A DNA stretch of 64,000 nt from Mortierella sp. BCC40632. Lineage: Eukaryota > Mortierellomycota > Mortierellomycetes > Mortierellales > Mortierellaceae. Each line of letters opens with the position of its first letter. Position 1 is the first letter of the stretch. A model generated the notes under the pieces. That model had not been told where the DNA came from. It worked only from the letters and a program-made list of their open reading frames with translations, and searched no databases. The DNA is taken from assembly GCA_011634665.1 (NCBI GenBank), contig WAEK01000009.1:1355501-1419500 (forward strand). The letters are read 5' to 3'. The translations under genes and the position numbers were made by a program. Positions 36,979 to 46,650 of the stretch are shown in pieces.

Positions 36979-38757
36979 TCACCTGCCTCCACCCTTCATG
37001 CTCTCCAGGGGCTGGTCAACCTCATCTTCGTTATCGCTGTAAATCTCAGCGCCGAGTATCAACCGAGTCTTGCCATGAGTATTTTCAGCCGAAGTTCGCT
37101 TGGGGACGAGAGTAAGATTGGCCACTCGATGTTTGCGCAGTTTGGGAAAAGAGACTCGGCCCTTAGGATTTTCTTGAGGATCCTTGGCAGAGGCTAGGAT
37201 ACCAGGGAGGACCTCAGTGATAGGTCTACGAATTAAGGAATCGACATTGCGCGAGAGGGTCAGGGCAATGAGAGTCACAAGTGTGCTTGTTCCAATTATT
37301 AAACCAATAACGAGGTTGGACACATCGGCGAGTAGCTGCGGTTTTCGGATAAAGATGTTGCCACTGTTGAGCAAAGTACCGCGAAAGAGAAAGTTGGTCA
37401 AGTTCCTCTTGTCTTCATCTGAAAACCCCCATTGAGACCAAGTGTGGTCGTAAGGATCCCATAAGTCGGGCGCGATCCAGGTGGTCTCGAAAACCTCTCC
37501 ACCGTACATCTCCATGTTGGCCCTCGTACCGTTACCCACTGCATCTACATATTTCTGATAGTCAAAACTCGCATTAAACCAGACGACATTAAGCTCCAAA
37601 TGAAAGGCTTCGAGATTAAGAGCCCTAGCATTTTTAGCTTCACTAACTTCCGTGTCGTTGACCAGAGGGTATGCCACACCAGTGGTGGCCACGTTGCAAT
37701 GAAGAGTCCCGTTAGAATTCACTGAGACATGTTGAATGGTGTACATCCGATTCTTGGGTGGAGGGCCGAGACTGTTAAGTTGCTGGCACATAGTTTGAAT
37801 CATTGGTGTCGGCAACTGGCTGCAGTCAAGAGTGGTGTTGGGTGCGGTTTTTGTGGGGTCCACCGAGTATTCTTTATGCAGAGTCTGGGTGTATAGGTGT
37901 CGGGTGATCAAAGTCGGCCAAAGTTTATCGATCAAAAAGTAGCCAAGGCTGTGTCGAACACATCTATGGTCTTCCATGGTTTTGAAGAGGCATCTCTCTA
38001 CAGACCGAGGACTATTGAATTGCTGGTCACCCGCAAACCCATTGAACGCCATCCCAACGAGGAAGTACATTTCAGCCAGAGCGTAATAGTTAGGATTGAC
38101 CGGTATGTTGAAGTACTGAAATTGTTTCCCCGCAAAGGTGCTGTTTCGAGAGATAAACTGGGTCGACTTGTCACGATTCGTCATATAACCTATCAAAAGC
38201 GGTCCATCGACACCGCCATTGGCGCCAATATTGACGCTCCATCCCCACTCGAATGGCTCATCGCCACAGCGAATTTTGTTTCCATCGGCCTTACAAAGTT
38301 GTGGTTCAGGACTAGTGACGGAGTATTCTTCAAAGATGCTCTCATTCAAATGAACGCCCATGTTGAACAAGATGGTTTCGACACTCGTACTGTTTGGCTT
38401 CAAGTGGAAAGTGCTGACGAAGGTTGTGGATATGTCGAGCGGCTGAGGCGTGGACCTAGAAAAGTTATTCTTGACTGGATAGAGGCTGCTCAGGAGGGTC
38501 GGGAGAAAATTGAGGGAAATAGTGATAGCTAGAGCGAGAGCAACATAGAAGCGTCCGAGATAGTGCCTGTTGTGGAAGGGAAACTTGGTCCAGAAGAGAT
38601 AATTGACGCCAGAGAGAAAGCCGCCATTGATGCGTTCGAGATATGTGAGGTTGTATGTCCTCGAAGCAATGATGGAGATGAGAAAGAGAGAAGAAAATTG
38701 CAAAGATAGCCGAAGAAAAGTAAAGAGAAAGGCGCTTGCCTCTTGTGTGAAGTACAT
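36979..38757 (-). CDS. Hypothetical membrane glycoprotein, three predicted spans
   Basis: Intronless gene of 592 residues that I do not recognise. Hydrophobic segments lie at about 9-31 (LFTFLRLSLQFSSLFLISIIA), 70-92 (FYVALALAITISLNFLPTLLSSL) and 487-507 (LVIGLIIGTSTLVTLIALTLS). The ~390 residues between the second and third carry more than ten N-glycosylation sequons and several paired Cys, so this part should face the lumen or outside. The C-terminal ~85 residues are charged, with an acidic end (EIYSDNEDEVDQ), probably cytosolic. The layout (short N-terminal hairpin, large glycosylated domain, single C-terminal anchor) suggests a surface or sensor protein, but nothing in it supports a reaction. 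The start at 38757 is the first ATG. Confidence 0.7.
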   Translation of the reverse strand: MYFTQEASAFLFTFLRLSLQFSSLFLISIIASRTYNLTYLERINGGFLSGVNYLFWTKFPFHNRHYLGRFYVALALAITISLNFLPTLLSSLYPVKNNFSRSTPQPLDISTTFVSTFHLKPNSTSVETILFNMGVHLNESIFEEYSVTSPEPQLCKADGNKIRCGDEPFEWGWSVNIGANGGVDGPLLIGYMTNRDKSTQFISRNSTFAGKQFQYFNIPVNPNYYALAEMYFLVGMAFNGFAGDQQFNSPRSVERCLFKTMEDHRCVRHSLGYFLIDKLWPTLITRHLYTQTLHKEYSVDPTKTAPNTTLDCSQLPTPMIQTMCQQLNSLGPPPKNRMYTIQHVSVNSNGTLHCNVATTGVAYPLVNDTEVSEAKNARALNLEAFHLELNVVWFNASFDYQKYVDAVGNGTRANMEMYGGEVFETTWIAPDLWDPYDHTWSQWGFSDEDKRNLTNFLFRGTLLNSGNIFIRKPQLLADVSNLVIGLIIGTSTLVTLIALTLSRNVDSLIRRPITEVLPGILASAKDPQENPKGRVSFPKLRKHRVANLTLVPKRTSAENTHGKTRLILGAEIYSDNEDEVDQPLESMKGGGR

Positions 38758-39202
38758 GGATTGGGTGCTTCGTCAGAATGAAGCAAAAGAGAGTGAACGG
38801 AAGGGAAGAGCAAGAATAGAGAGGTTCCACTTGAGCAGAACTTGAGAAGTTTAAATACAGGAATCTGATTTTCATTCGCAACGGCTTCCGTATGCTTTGA
38901 GTGATGGGTGATATGAGAGTTAAACTCATGTGTGCTTCTTGGGAGGTATCGAAATGCTACTGCTTTTAGTTTTTTTTCGATCACAAGCAGGCGTAAAAAA
39001 ATCCTTTCGGTAGATGTACATTTCTAAGGAGGAAATTAGTATCCGAGAGACCTCTTCTGCAAGCGATTATTTCCGACTAATCAGTTTGAGGGAGGCTCTC
39101 CATCTAATGCAGCTTCGCCCTTTCCCGGCTTAATCCTAAGACACACACGACGCATTTTCAGATGAATTCGTCGTGGCACTCACGTGATAAGGGTTTGGCA
39201 TG
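38758..39202. other. Spacer between membrane-protein gene and mobile block
   Basis: About 445 bases holding the promoter side of the minus-strand membrane-protein gene. No gene or clear repeat seen before the DIRS terminus at 39204. Confidence 0.5.
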
Positions 39203-39203
39203 C

Positions 39204-39268
39204 TGGCTGACAGAGTCGAAGATATGAAGACTCAAGCCTATTATCCGATGGGCCAGGACCATATATGT
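39204..39268. repeat. DIRS left terminus, inverted partner of internal region
   Basis: Sixty-five bases, reverse-complementary without mismatch to 39411-39475. Confidence 0.93.
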
Positions 39269-39357
39269 GTAACCTTCTTTAGTGAAATAAAAACCCGAAT
39301 CTCCAGAAAAAATACTACATAAAATTCTCTGCTATGGTACTACTGCTCTTCATCTTC
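39250..39357. repeat. DIRS left inverted terminal repeat
   Basis: 108 bases, reverse-complementary to 43289-43396. It carries the GGGCCAGGACCATATATGTG motif that recurs at all three repeat positions. Confidence 0.92.
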
Positions 39358-39410
39358 GAGTGAGCCAAGGATAGGAACGTGATACTGCTGCTAGGGTGGG
39401 AAAGGGTGGG

Positions 39411-39506
39411 ACATATATGGTCCTGGCCCATCGGATAATAGGCTTGAGTCTTCATATCTTCGACTCTGTCAGCCATTATCCTTCTTGGGCCAGGACCATA
39501 TATGTG
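39411..39506. repeat. DIRS internal complementary region (joined-end copy)
   Basis: Composite of inverted left end (39411-39475) and inverted right end (39476-39506). The seam at 39475/39476 fixes both termini of the element to the base. Confidence 0.92.
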
Positions 39507-39522
39507 GATCCAGAGCAGGAAT

Positions 39523-40641
39523 TCACGACAAAACCATCGAAGTAAAATTGGTCGCCGTTGCGGCGTTGAGTCTGTAGAACTTGTCAAAAATGACGGATGA
39601 GGACCAGTTGCCATGTACAACCACGTCATCCACACTAGCGCCTTGCTGTATTGCTGCTGTTGAGCCGATAGCTCGTGCTTTTGGTAGTTTGACACCTTTT
39701 GGTAACTGAAGCTTTTGACTGATAAAGGCAATATGGTTGCTGATACGTTCTGAACCGACAGGTCGATTAAGGTCCCTGATATCGCGGATGAGAGGACGGT
39801 ATTGGATTGTTGGATCCTTTGGGTGAGCAACGTTGATGTTGAAGTCTTGGATACGGCTTAAGTATTCCTCCAAAGTCTTGACAGGGCAAATCAAAGGGTC
39901 GTTGTGATTTTTCAGTGTGGTGTATCTGCATATACGACTTCCTCCTCTTGTTTCCTTCGGTATCATGACCGGTAGAATTACTGTTACATGACTCAGTTGA
40001 AACTTGTCGTTGGAAAGGTCAATGCATTGGATGTCGCTTGGTCGTAGGAACCCACAGGTGCCGAGTAGCCAACATAACTTCTGCGTGAGTCTGAATAGAC
40101 TAAGGTCCTTGTTGTTGCCAAGACCGTGAAGATAAGCTATGACTGGGCTGATGTCAATGGTGAGGGCCTTGATGTGCTTGATCTCTCGCCTGTGAAGTGC
40201 ACGGAAGAAAAGTTTGAAGTCTGGATCTTCAAAGGTTGACTTGTCTTCGTACATGTGGATGATGGCGTTCTTGTACGTCTCGACTGTAGAAGCAGTCCAT
40301 TTGTGGATCGATATCCCTGAGGCTAGCCAGTTAAGAAGCTGTGCCGGCTGAGGGGTCATGGCATCGACATTGCGAGCGGTGGCCCATTTGATGTACCTGT
40401 CTTGTGTACTTGAGTAGGCCATCTGTCTGCGTTTAAGTTCAGGACTATCGACGATTATCGATGCGGTTGCAGCATCCCAGCCTTTTGCCATTAGGCGGCG
40501 CCGCTTACCCTCCAAGCGCATAGTGACCAGTGGGGGTTCTTGGCCAGGATATCCGGAGCGTTTCCTGGCGCTGGAATCACCTTGTCCCTCGGTATTGCCA
40601 TAGGTCGACTCGTCGTCATTGTTTTGATCAGTGGGAACCAC
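39523..40641 (-). CDS. DIRS tyrosine recombinase (phage-integrase fold)
   Basis: Recombinase that would integrate the circular cDNA of the element in the nucleus. One open frame of 372 codons. Features: an N-terminal basic region (MRLEGKRRRLMAKGW), a SAM-like core-binding region with YIKWA, QLLNWLASGI and STVETYKNAIIHMY, then the catalytic domain with the box I Arg in LLGTCGFLRPSDI, a box II region containing PKARAIGSTAAIQQGA, and VVVHGNWSSSVIFDKFYRL, whose Tyr is the expected nucleophile. The usual H-x-x-R box is seen only as A-R, as in other DIRS-type enzymes. It overlaps the 3' end of the RT-MT frame in another phase, the normal DIRS arrangement. The true start may differ, because the first codons overlap the RT-MT region. 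Confidence 0.85.
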   Translation of the reverse strand: MVPTDQNNDDESTYGNTEGQGDSSARKRSGYPGQEPPLVTMRLEGKRRRLMAKGWDAATASIIVDSPELKRRQMAYSSTQDRYIKWATARNVDAMTPQPAQLLNWLASGISIHKWTASTVETYKNAIIHMYEDKSTFEDPDFKLFFRALHRREIKHIKALTIDISPVIAYLHGLGNNKDLSLFRLTQKLCWLLGTCGFLRPSDIQCIDLSNDKFQLSHVTVILPVMIPKETRGGSRICRYTTLKNHNDPLICPVKTLEEYLSRIQDFNINVAHPKDPTIQYRPLIRDIRDLNRPVGSERISNHIAFISQKLQLPKGVKLPKARAIGSTAAIQQGASVDDVVVHGNWSSSVIFDKFYRLNAATATNFTSMVLS

Positions 40642-42739
40642 ACTGCGGATGGCCAGTATGGTGTCACAATCGTTGCGCTGATCCCTCCTGTCGGATCTTT
40701 TGAAGGATTGAGGGGATTAAGTTCCACGGGGGACAAATGTAGGCGTTGCCCCAAGGCTTCCATTTGTGCTGCATTGCGTCGCTTGCGACTGCTCCTTCGG
40801 ATGGCTTCCAGGTCATGTACTGGGGTAATTGGTGATTGTCTGGCGATGCGAAGAGATCGACGAGGTGAGGGCCCCACTTGCGATCGATCTTTTGAAGTAC
40901 TGTTTGTCTATTGACCACTCCAGTTGGCCGATCAGGCGGCGGGATGGCGCGTCCGCCGGATTGAATGCTGAAGGGACATATGTGGTCTTGATCCTGGTAT
41001 CCGTCCTCAGGCACCATTCCCAGATGTCGGTCGCTAGCTTCATCAATTTCATTGATCGAGTCCCACCGAAACGGTTGAGATAGGCGATGGTCGTGATGTT
41101 GTCCGATACTACGTTTATTACCTTCCCTTCCACTTCTGGTTGATGAAGGGCAATCTTGACTGTTAACAACTCCTTGTAGTTGATATGGAACGATTGCTGT
41201 CGAGCGGACCAAGTCCCGCTGAATGTCCGATTGTCGATCACTATCCCCATCCCATCTCTGATGCGTCTGTGTACACATCCATCTGGGGAATCGATGTCAT
41301 CCAAGATAAGCCGTTCCATTCCTTCAGATGCATTATCCACCAATGCAGTTCCTTCAAGGACTCTTGGGAAAGATGAACTGGGCTCTCCCATGATGCTTCC
41401 GATTTGAGAGCACGAATCTTGTCGGCCATCAAATGTTGAATCTTGAGACGGGCAGGGGAAGACTGCAACTGTCATGGCGATAGCTTTGCCGATAAACGAC
41501 GACAGCTGACGAACAGTGCAGGTATTCTTGTTGATTAACTTGGCTGCCTCGCGGCGTACGTCCCTGATCTTCTTGCCTGGGACTTTCAGGGGTCATCGAT
41601 ACTGTGTCTAACTCGAACCCCAGATGCTCCAAGGTTTGAGATGGATTGAGACTCGATTTGGATTCCTTTGTCAAGAACCCAAGGCGTTCCAGTTTCTGAA
41701 GTACCATCTTGGTGGCCTGTTGCGACTTGGTCCTTGATGCTGCGGCAATTATTAGATCGTCCAGATAAGCTGAGATCCTGATTCCTCGTTTCCTGGCCCA
41801 TCGGAGGAGGGGTCTCAGTGTCTTGGTGAACACCAGGGGAGCCAGTGATAGGCCAAAGGGTAGCACCTTGAACTGGTACAGTTGGCCCTTCCACAGGAAC
41901 TGAAGATATTTCCTTGATGATGGGTGAATTGGGATATGAAGGAAGGCGTCGGAGAGGTCTATAGAGGTCAAGAAATCTCTTCGCTTTATTATGCTGCATA
42001 CGTGCTGGATTGTCTCCATCTTGAAGTGTTTTGTGGGTAGGAATGCATTCAGTGGTCTTAAGTTCAGTACGGGTCTCAGGTCCCCTGTCTTTTTTTGGGA
42101 ATGACGAAAAGTTGGCTTGTAAAGCCTGGACCACTCGCGGGCTCGATTGCTCCTTTGGTCAGCAAAGCGGACACTTCGTTGTCGACAATTGTTGTCTCCT
42201 CCTCCGACAGTGGATGTGGCGGAGGGTGTGATATTGATGTCGGTGGTCTGGCCTTGAACGGGACGGTGTATCCCTCCTTGACGATATTGAGAATCTCCTG
42301 GTCGTCTGTAGTAGTCTGCCATTCGTTTAGGAAGAGAGAGAGCCGTCCTCCGACCTTCTTCGTGTAGGGCGTTTGCTGCTGCTTCTTCCTCGAGGTTGGT
42401 AGTTGTCTTTTCGGCCGCGACTGTTGTCTCTTCGCTGGTCGTTGTTCTTGTTCCTCCGTCTGTTGTCTGAATCCCTGTGAAAATGGGAATTGTTGCCATT
42501 GTGACCGCGGTAGGGTTGGTTCTGGGTCCTCTGCTGATCGTTTGAGGAGTTGTTGTTGGGACGGTTGTAGTTGTTCTTGTTTGACTTGAAAGTATTGATG
42601 AGTTTTCGAGTGGATATAATTTCTTCCTGGAACTTGCTAGGGTCAACCAGGTCCAGCGTGTCGGGCTTGACGTTGGCGCCTTGACTGGTCCGTAAGTTGT
42701 CGGTGCGCATTTCGTTGATCTTGCCTGCCATTGACGCAA
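40491..42739 (-). pseudogene. DIRS reverse transcriptase-RNase H-methyltransferase-like polyprotein, frameshifted
   Basis: RT palm motifs are visible: GDLRPVLNLRPLNAF, TSIDLSDAFLHIPI, VLPFGLSLAPLVFTK, and the catalytic RISAYLDDLIIAA (YLDD as in DIRS). These lead into the thumb (LGFLTKESKSSLNPSQTLEHLGF). RNase H follows (DVYTDASEMGWG; INYKELLTVKIAL; VVSDNITTIAYLNRFGG; PADAPSRR). Last comes the methyltransferase-like tail found in DIRS (HLVDLFASPDNHQLPQY; YICPPWNLIPSILQKI; TIVTPYWPSAVWFPLI). The reading frame changes at several homopolymers: the A run near 42090, C runs near 41585 and 41455, and G runs near 41245 and 40690. As read, the copy cannot make one protein. Confidence 0.85.
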
Positions 42740-43232
42740 GGTTATCTCGCATGAGGATGGCGAATGCGGCGCTGAGCTCCAATACGTCTTCGGGTGGGAT
42801 GGAGTTGTCTCCTTCCATAGACCAAGTTTGGTGTAAAAACATGTCGACAGGTCGAGTGAGGGGGCAGCGATACGTTTCTGAAGTGTTCGTAGCTGGTTGT
42901 CCTGTTGCTTTTGTTGACTAGACAGTTGGTAAATTCCAGGGATTTTGGGGGAGGCTCATAACCCATGGCCGAGTTCTTGGGGTATCGGCGAATGTGCTCC
43001 CAGAAGTCGTCTTCAGAGGAGGCAGTTTGGTAGAAGTCCAAAATGTTCTCAGGTTTGATGGGAGGATATCGTTCTGCTTCTGAGTTGAGGGGTGGAAGAG
43101 GCAAAGGGGGGATTGTTTCTCCAGTTGGGGGTCAGAGTCCTGAGGAGATTGAAGTGTGGCCAGTTGGCGAGCCAATGCGGCGATTTGCCCTTGAATGGCA
43201 TTGATAGTTTCATTTTGATTGAGGTTTGACAT
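42327..43232 (-). pseudogene. DIRS gag-like protein, frameshifted
   Basis: The first frame of the element starts MSNLNQNETINAIQGQIAAL (43232). It shifts frame at a C run near 43105 to a segment with NILDFYQTASSEDDFWEHI, and shifts again near 42910. The last part (42327-42842) contains an Asn/Gln/Arg-rich tail (NKNNYNRPNNNSSNDQQRT), suited to nucleic-acid binding. No zinc knuckle is seen. Assigned as gag by position upstream of RT and by composition. Confidence 0.65.
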
Positions 43233-43288
43233 ATGGTGTAGGGAGTGAAAATCTTTGGGATGCGGAGAGCGTTCCGGGCGAAACTAAA

Positions 43289-43396
43289 GAAGATGAAGAG
43301 CAGTAGTACCATAGCAGAGAATTTTATGTAGTATTTTTTCTGGAGATTCGGGTTTTTATTTCACTAAAGAAGGTTACACATATATGGTCCTGGCCC
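43289..43396. repeat. DIRS right inverted terminal repeat
   Basis: 108 bases, reverse-complementary to 39250-39357. The element continues 11 bases further, to 43407. Confidence 0.92.
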
Positions 43397-43740
43397 AAGA
43401 AGGATAAAGCGTCTGGAACCGATGGGACAGAGATGAACCGGTTAACTTTTGGTAATCTTTGAGAAGCACTGGTTTAAAGCACCGGTTGCTCCTGAGGTCA
43501 CATGAGCTAGAGCTTAAAATTCACCGGTGTTAACCGGTGCGGTTTTCACCGGTTTTAACCAGTTAACACCGGTGTGGTTAAATTCGGTCAAGTTTGGTTC
43601 TGCAATAGTTTATATTCCACGCCGATCTTCCTTGCAATAATCAGTTTCGATCTCACATTGTTGTCGCGAGTTATTCTCAGTCTGCAATCCAATCTTTAAT
43701 ATTGCATTTATCTTATAGAGGGGCTTTGAGTACTATCATC

Positions 43741-45730
43741 CTAGCCTGTAAAACTACCTCTTGCTTTCTCAAGGCATTTATGAGCATAGTTACAAAAAAC
43801 TTTATCGGCGACTGCTGTGTCCGAGAGACGGTTACACCGATCTGTTATTATATTTCCTGAATAACTGAACATCCTTTCTGAAGCTACCGATGTGGCGGGA
43901 ATACAAAGGTATTTTCGCGCAAGTGTGGCCATGGTTAGGTAAAGGCGACCATTTACTCTCCACCACTCAAGAGGGTTCACAAGACCGTCCTCTTCATTCT
44001 TCATGAAACGCTCAAATTCGGTGCTGCTCTCCTTGATTTTTCTCTGGCGGCTTCCAGTTTGTTCGCGACGACGTTTTTTTAAAACTCCAAATCCGACTCT
44101 CATTTCATCGTGCTCCGTCTCGTCAGGGCTTGTATCATTTTCGGCTGGCTGGTTCTCGCTCGTCGGCTGCATCTGTTCGTACTCTTCAAGTACTATAGCC
44201 TTGATTTCTCAGGCTCGCTCTCTGTCCGGAAGGAACCAAAGAGTGCAGAGAGATGGGTGAAATACCGATGCAATGAGCGAATTGTCATACAGAACTATTC
44301 GCTCACGAACTTGGTTGATCAGCTCGTCCTTGAATCCAAGAAGTTCGCTGTCCACATTCATTTTTTCTAAGACAGTTTGGAGCGCGACAACCCACATAGG
44401 AACATATGCCAGCATGCCATTCGTAGCCGAACTAAACACATCTGTCATATGATCAAATGGCTTAAGGATTCCGATGAGGCCTTCAACTTGAATCCACAAA
44501 TTTGAATGGAGCCGCACCTTTTTCATTCGCGCGGCAATGTCCTTGTCCTCTGTCTCTTTAAGTGTCGATCCCATGTACAAAGATTCGATTGCTGGTCGAA
44601 GCTTGACGAGTCTCTTGAGCATATGAAGGGTACTGTTCCATCTCGTTACGACATCCATGATGACCACAAATGGCCCTTTGGAAGCACTTGAGTCCGAAGA
44701 ATTACTTGAGGAGTTGCCTGGGATTGTGTAGTGCTCTTGCTCCTGACGTAATGCCTGAGCCATTTTTGCACTTTGATGAAAAACTGTCGCCAGCTTGTGA
44801 CACTTGAGCGTCAGGGATTTGAGGTTCTCAAATTTCTCCAGTGATCTTTTCACGCTATTATGGAGGCCATGAGCGATGCAATGGTTATTGCTTTCTGCAT
44901 CACAGACGCACTATCAGTCGTGACTGAGACAATAAGATGACCAATGCCCCATCGTTCTCCAAGAACTCTCCCTGAAATCGAAAATTGTGCAATACCGCAT
45001 TTTAGTTTTCAGCATGATTCAGGAAAGTTGCACACAAATACAATATCAGAAGTGGTACTTACGAATAATCCTTGCTGTCAAAGGTCCTGTATGTGGAAAC
45101 AGCTGAGGTTCCATGGCAAGAGCGCAGTCGAACATCTGGAAATTCTCATCAATCCAATGGAGCGTAATGCTTAGGAAAGGCTTGTTAGATTTACTAGACC
45201 AGTCATCGACTGTGATGGCTCCATATAAAAGACTTTTATCAAGTAATTTCTTCACGGCTCCTTCCATTTTGTGATGATAGAGCGTCAGACTTTCGCGGAC
45301 AGTCTTTGAGCAAGAAGTGCTGGCTCCCGGGCGGATCGCCTCGATTAGTTCGCGGAACGAAGGAGAGTCGAGGGCTGAGAACGGTAGCATGTCATCAATA
45401 ATCCACTTTAGAGTGGCTTCATTCAGCCTCTCCTTCTTGGCAAAAGACATAGGAATGTCTGATAATTTGGTTTGGGTAAGGCTGGTCGTCGAATGTGTTG
45501 ACCTGGCATACACCTCGAGATAGATTTCTCGCTTGATCATCGTCGTTATTCAGCTGATGCTTGTTTTGGCTAGCAGATGATCCAGGAGTAATTGTCGACA
45601 ATGTCCTCGAAGAGACCTGACTATTCATTGTTGTCTCACTGAAGGGAGGCGGGCTATTACCTCTGTACTGAGTAGAGTCTTCTAGCCCCATCACCCATTG
45701 GGCAGTTGAGGACTTGTCAGATGAAGACAT
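43741..45730 (-). pseudogene. hAT transposase, interrupted by stop and frameshift
   Basis: RNase H-like transposase of the Ac/hAT superfamily. Exon 1 starts MSSSDKSSTAQW (45730) and can be spliced at GTGTAT near 45511 to DIPMSFAKKERL. This leads into AITVDDWSSKSNKPFLSITLHWI, with the first catalytic Asp. A second intron starts with the GTAAGT near 45062. The next exon holds LIVSVTTDSAS with the second Asp. Shortly after, the frame changes near 44890, and the sequence continues with HCIAHGLHNSVKRSLEKFE and VTRWNSTLHMLKRLV. An in-frame TGA lies at 44209-44211. The C-terminal dimerisation block (IPATSVASERMFSYSG, with the catalytic Glu, then DRCNRLSD) is intact. The stop and the frame change make this copy non-autonomous as read. 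Confidence 0.8.
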
Positions 45731-45954
45731 TCCTACAGGAGGGTGTAGAGGTGTTTGCAGGTGCGTATTGAAGTGTGAATGGTAAAAGTGAAAGGGTGAG
45801 AAGAACCGCATCGTCTCTTAACTTGAGGTGAGAGAAACGGCATTATCGGGAGCATCCAAAAGAAGAAATGCGAGTTCTGATATCTATGACTCAACTGATA
45901 CTGTCTTGAAAATACAAGTTGATGTACTGTAGCAACAACATAGTATCCTCTCTT

Positions 45955-46100
45955 ACTTCCATAAACCGAAATTAACCGAAATTGACCATACCAGTTTTAA
46001 CCGGTTAACCAAAACTAACCGAATTTGACCGCACCAGTATTAACCGGTTAACTGCGGTGAACCGAAATTGACCGCACCAGTTTTAACCGGTTAACTAGAG
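45955..46100. repeat. hAT right subterminal tandem repeats
   Basis: Three units of about 43-49 bases, each combining AACCGAA(A/T)TTGACC, a CCAGT element and the palindrome TTAACCGGTTAAC. Similar but more scattered copies occur at 43436-43590. In hAT elements such repeats are typically transposase-binding sites. Confidence 0.8.
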
Positions 46101-46192
46101 TAACCGACGGTTTGTTTTTGCTGACAGGCGGTTCACCGCTTACAATTTTATTGATCCAACCACGGTTTACCGCACCTCGGTTCAGATCACTG

Positions 46193-46650
46193 GATTATAC
46201 ATTGAGATCGCTCCCCCTCCCCCAGCTCAAGTTCATTTGCTGTTGAAGGAGAGTATCGTTCCAAAAACCGGACGAATTAATGGCAGAGTAAAAATACAGT
46301 TTTTTTAATTCTCTTTGAGAATTGTCTAGTTGTCGTATTTTACAATATTCTACGTCAACCACAGTGGAAGTGTTGTACATAAAAACAAAACAAACAAACA
46401 AAAAAGAATAAAAGGGTCGAGCCCAACAGACTATATTTTTTTTTTTTTTAAAAAAAAAAAAAAAGACGCAAGAGTGGACAGGGAGCAAAGAGAAATATCT
46501 ACCATGGCAGTAATAATTTCCTATCCTTGAACTTTCATTCATCATCTATCTTCAGCCAACGAGTAGACTACTCCCGAAAGGCACCTAGTAGCAAGCCGAC
46601 TCGCAATTGTCCTTACTTGAACGCAGAGAATTAATAAAGATGAGAATCAG
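46193..46650. other. 3' flank of the hybrid histidine kinase gene
   Basis: About 460 bases after the hAT right end, AT-rich, with a T run followed by an A run at 46436-46464. No gene seen. Confidence 0.5.

Larger units (their letters stand above)
39204..43407 (-). mobile_element. DIRS-like tyrosine-recombinase retrotransposon, 4.2 kb
   Basis: The termini are defined by the internal complementary region. 39411-39475 is a perfect 65-base inverted copy of the left terminus (39204-39268), and the adjoining 39476-39506 is a perfect 31-base inverted copy of the right terminus (43377-43407). So 39411-39506 reads as the joined ends of the element, as in DIRS-1, where it templates circle formation. 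Inverted terminal repeats of 108 bases pair 39250-39357 with 43289-43396. Coding order on the minus strand is gag, RT-RNase H-methyltransferase-like, tyrosine recombinase. No target-site duplication is apparent, as expected for recombinase integration. Several frameshifts break the gag and RT frames; the recombinase frame is open. Confidence 0.93.
43408..46192 (-). mobile_element. hAT DNA transposon, degraded
   Basis: The left end starts AGCGTCTGGAACCGA, and the right end read inwards starts CAGTGATCTGAACCGAGG. These are imperfect inverted ends of the hAT type. The C that should precede the left end is found at 39203, on the other side of the DIRS insertion. Both subterminal zones are full of ACCGGTTAAC-like palindromes. 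Between them lies a minus-strand transposase gene. I do not see a convincing 8-base target duplication (TTGGCATG left, GATTATAC right), so the exact ends or the insertion history remain open. Confidence 0.75.

Noticed and set aside
39204..43407. Classification as a Ngaro/PAT-type element or LTR retrotransposon
   Set aside because: The terminal repeats are inverted with an internal complementary copy, and a tyrosine recombinase is present; split direct repeats or LTRs with an integrase are not seen.
45419..45540. Overlapping frames in the hAT transposase first read as a frameshift
   Set aside because: A phase-compatible intron (GTGTAT...TTATCAG) explains the change of frame near 45511-45455; only the change near 44890 and the TGA at 44209 are kept as damage.
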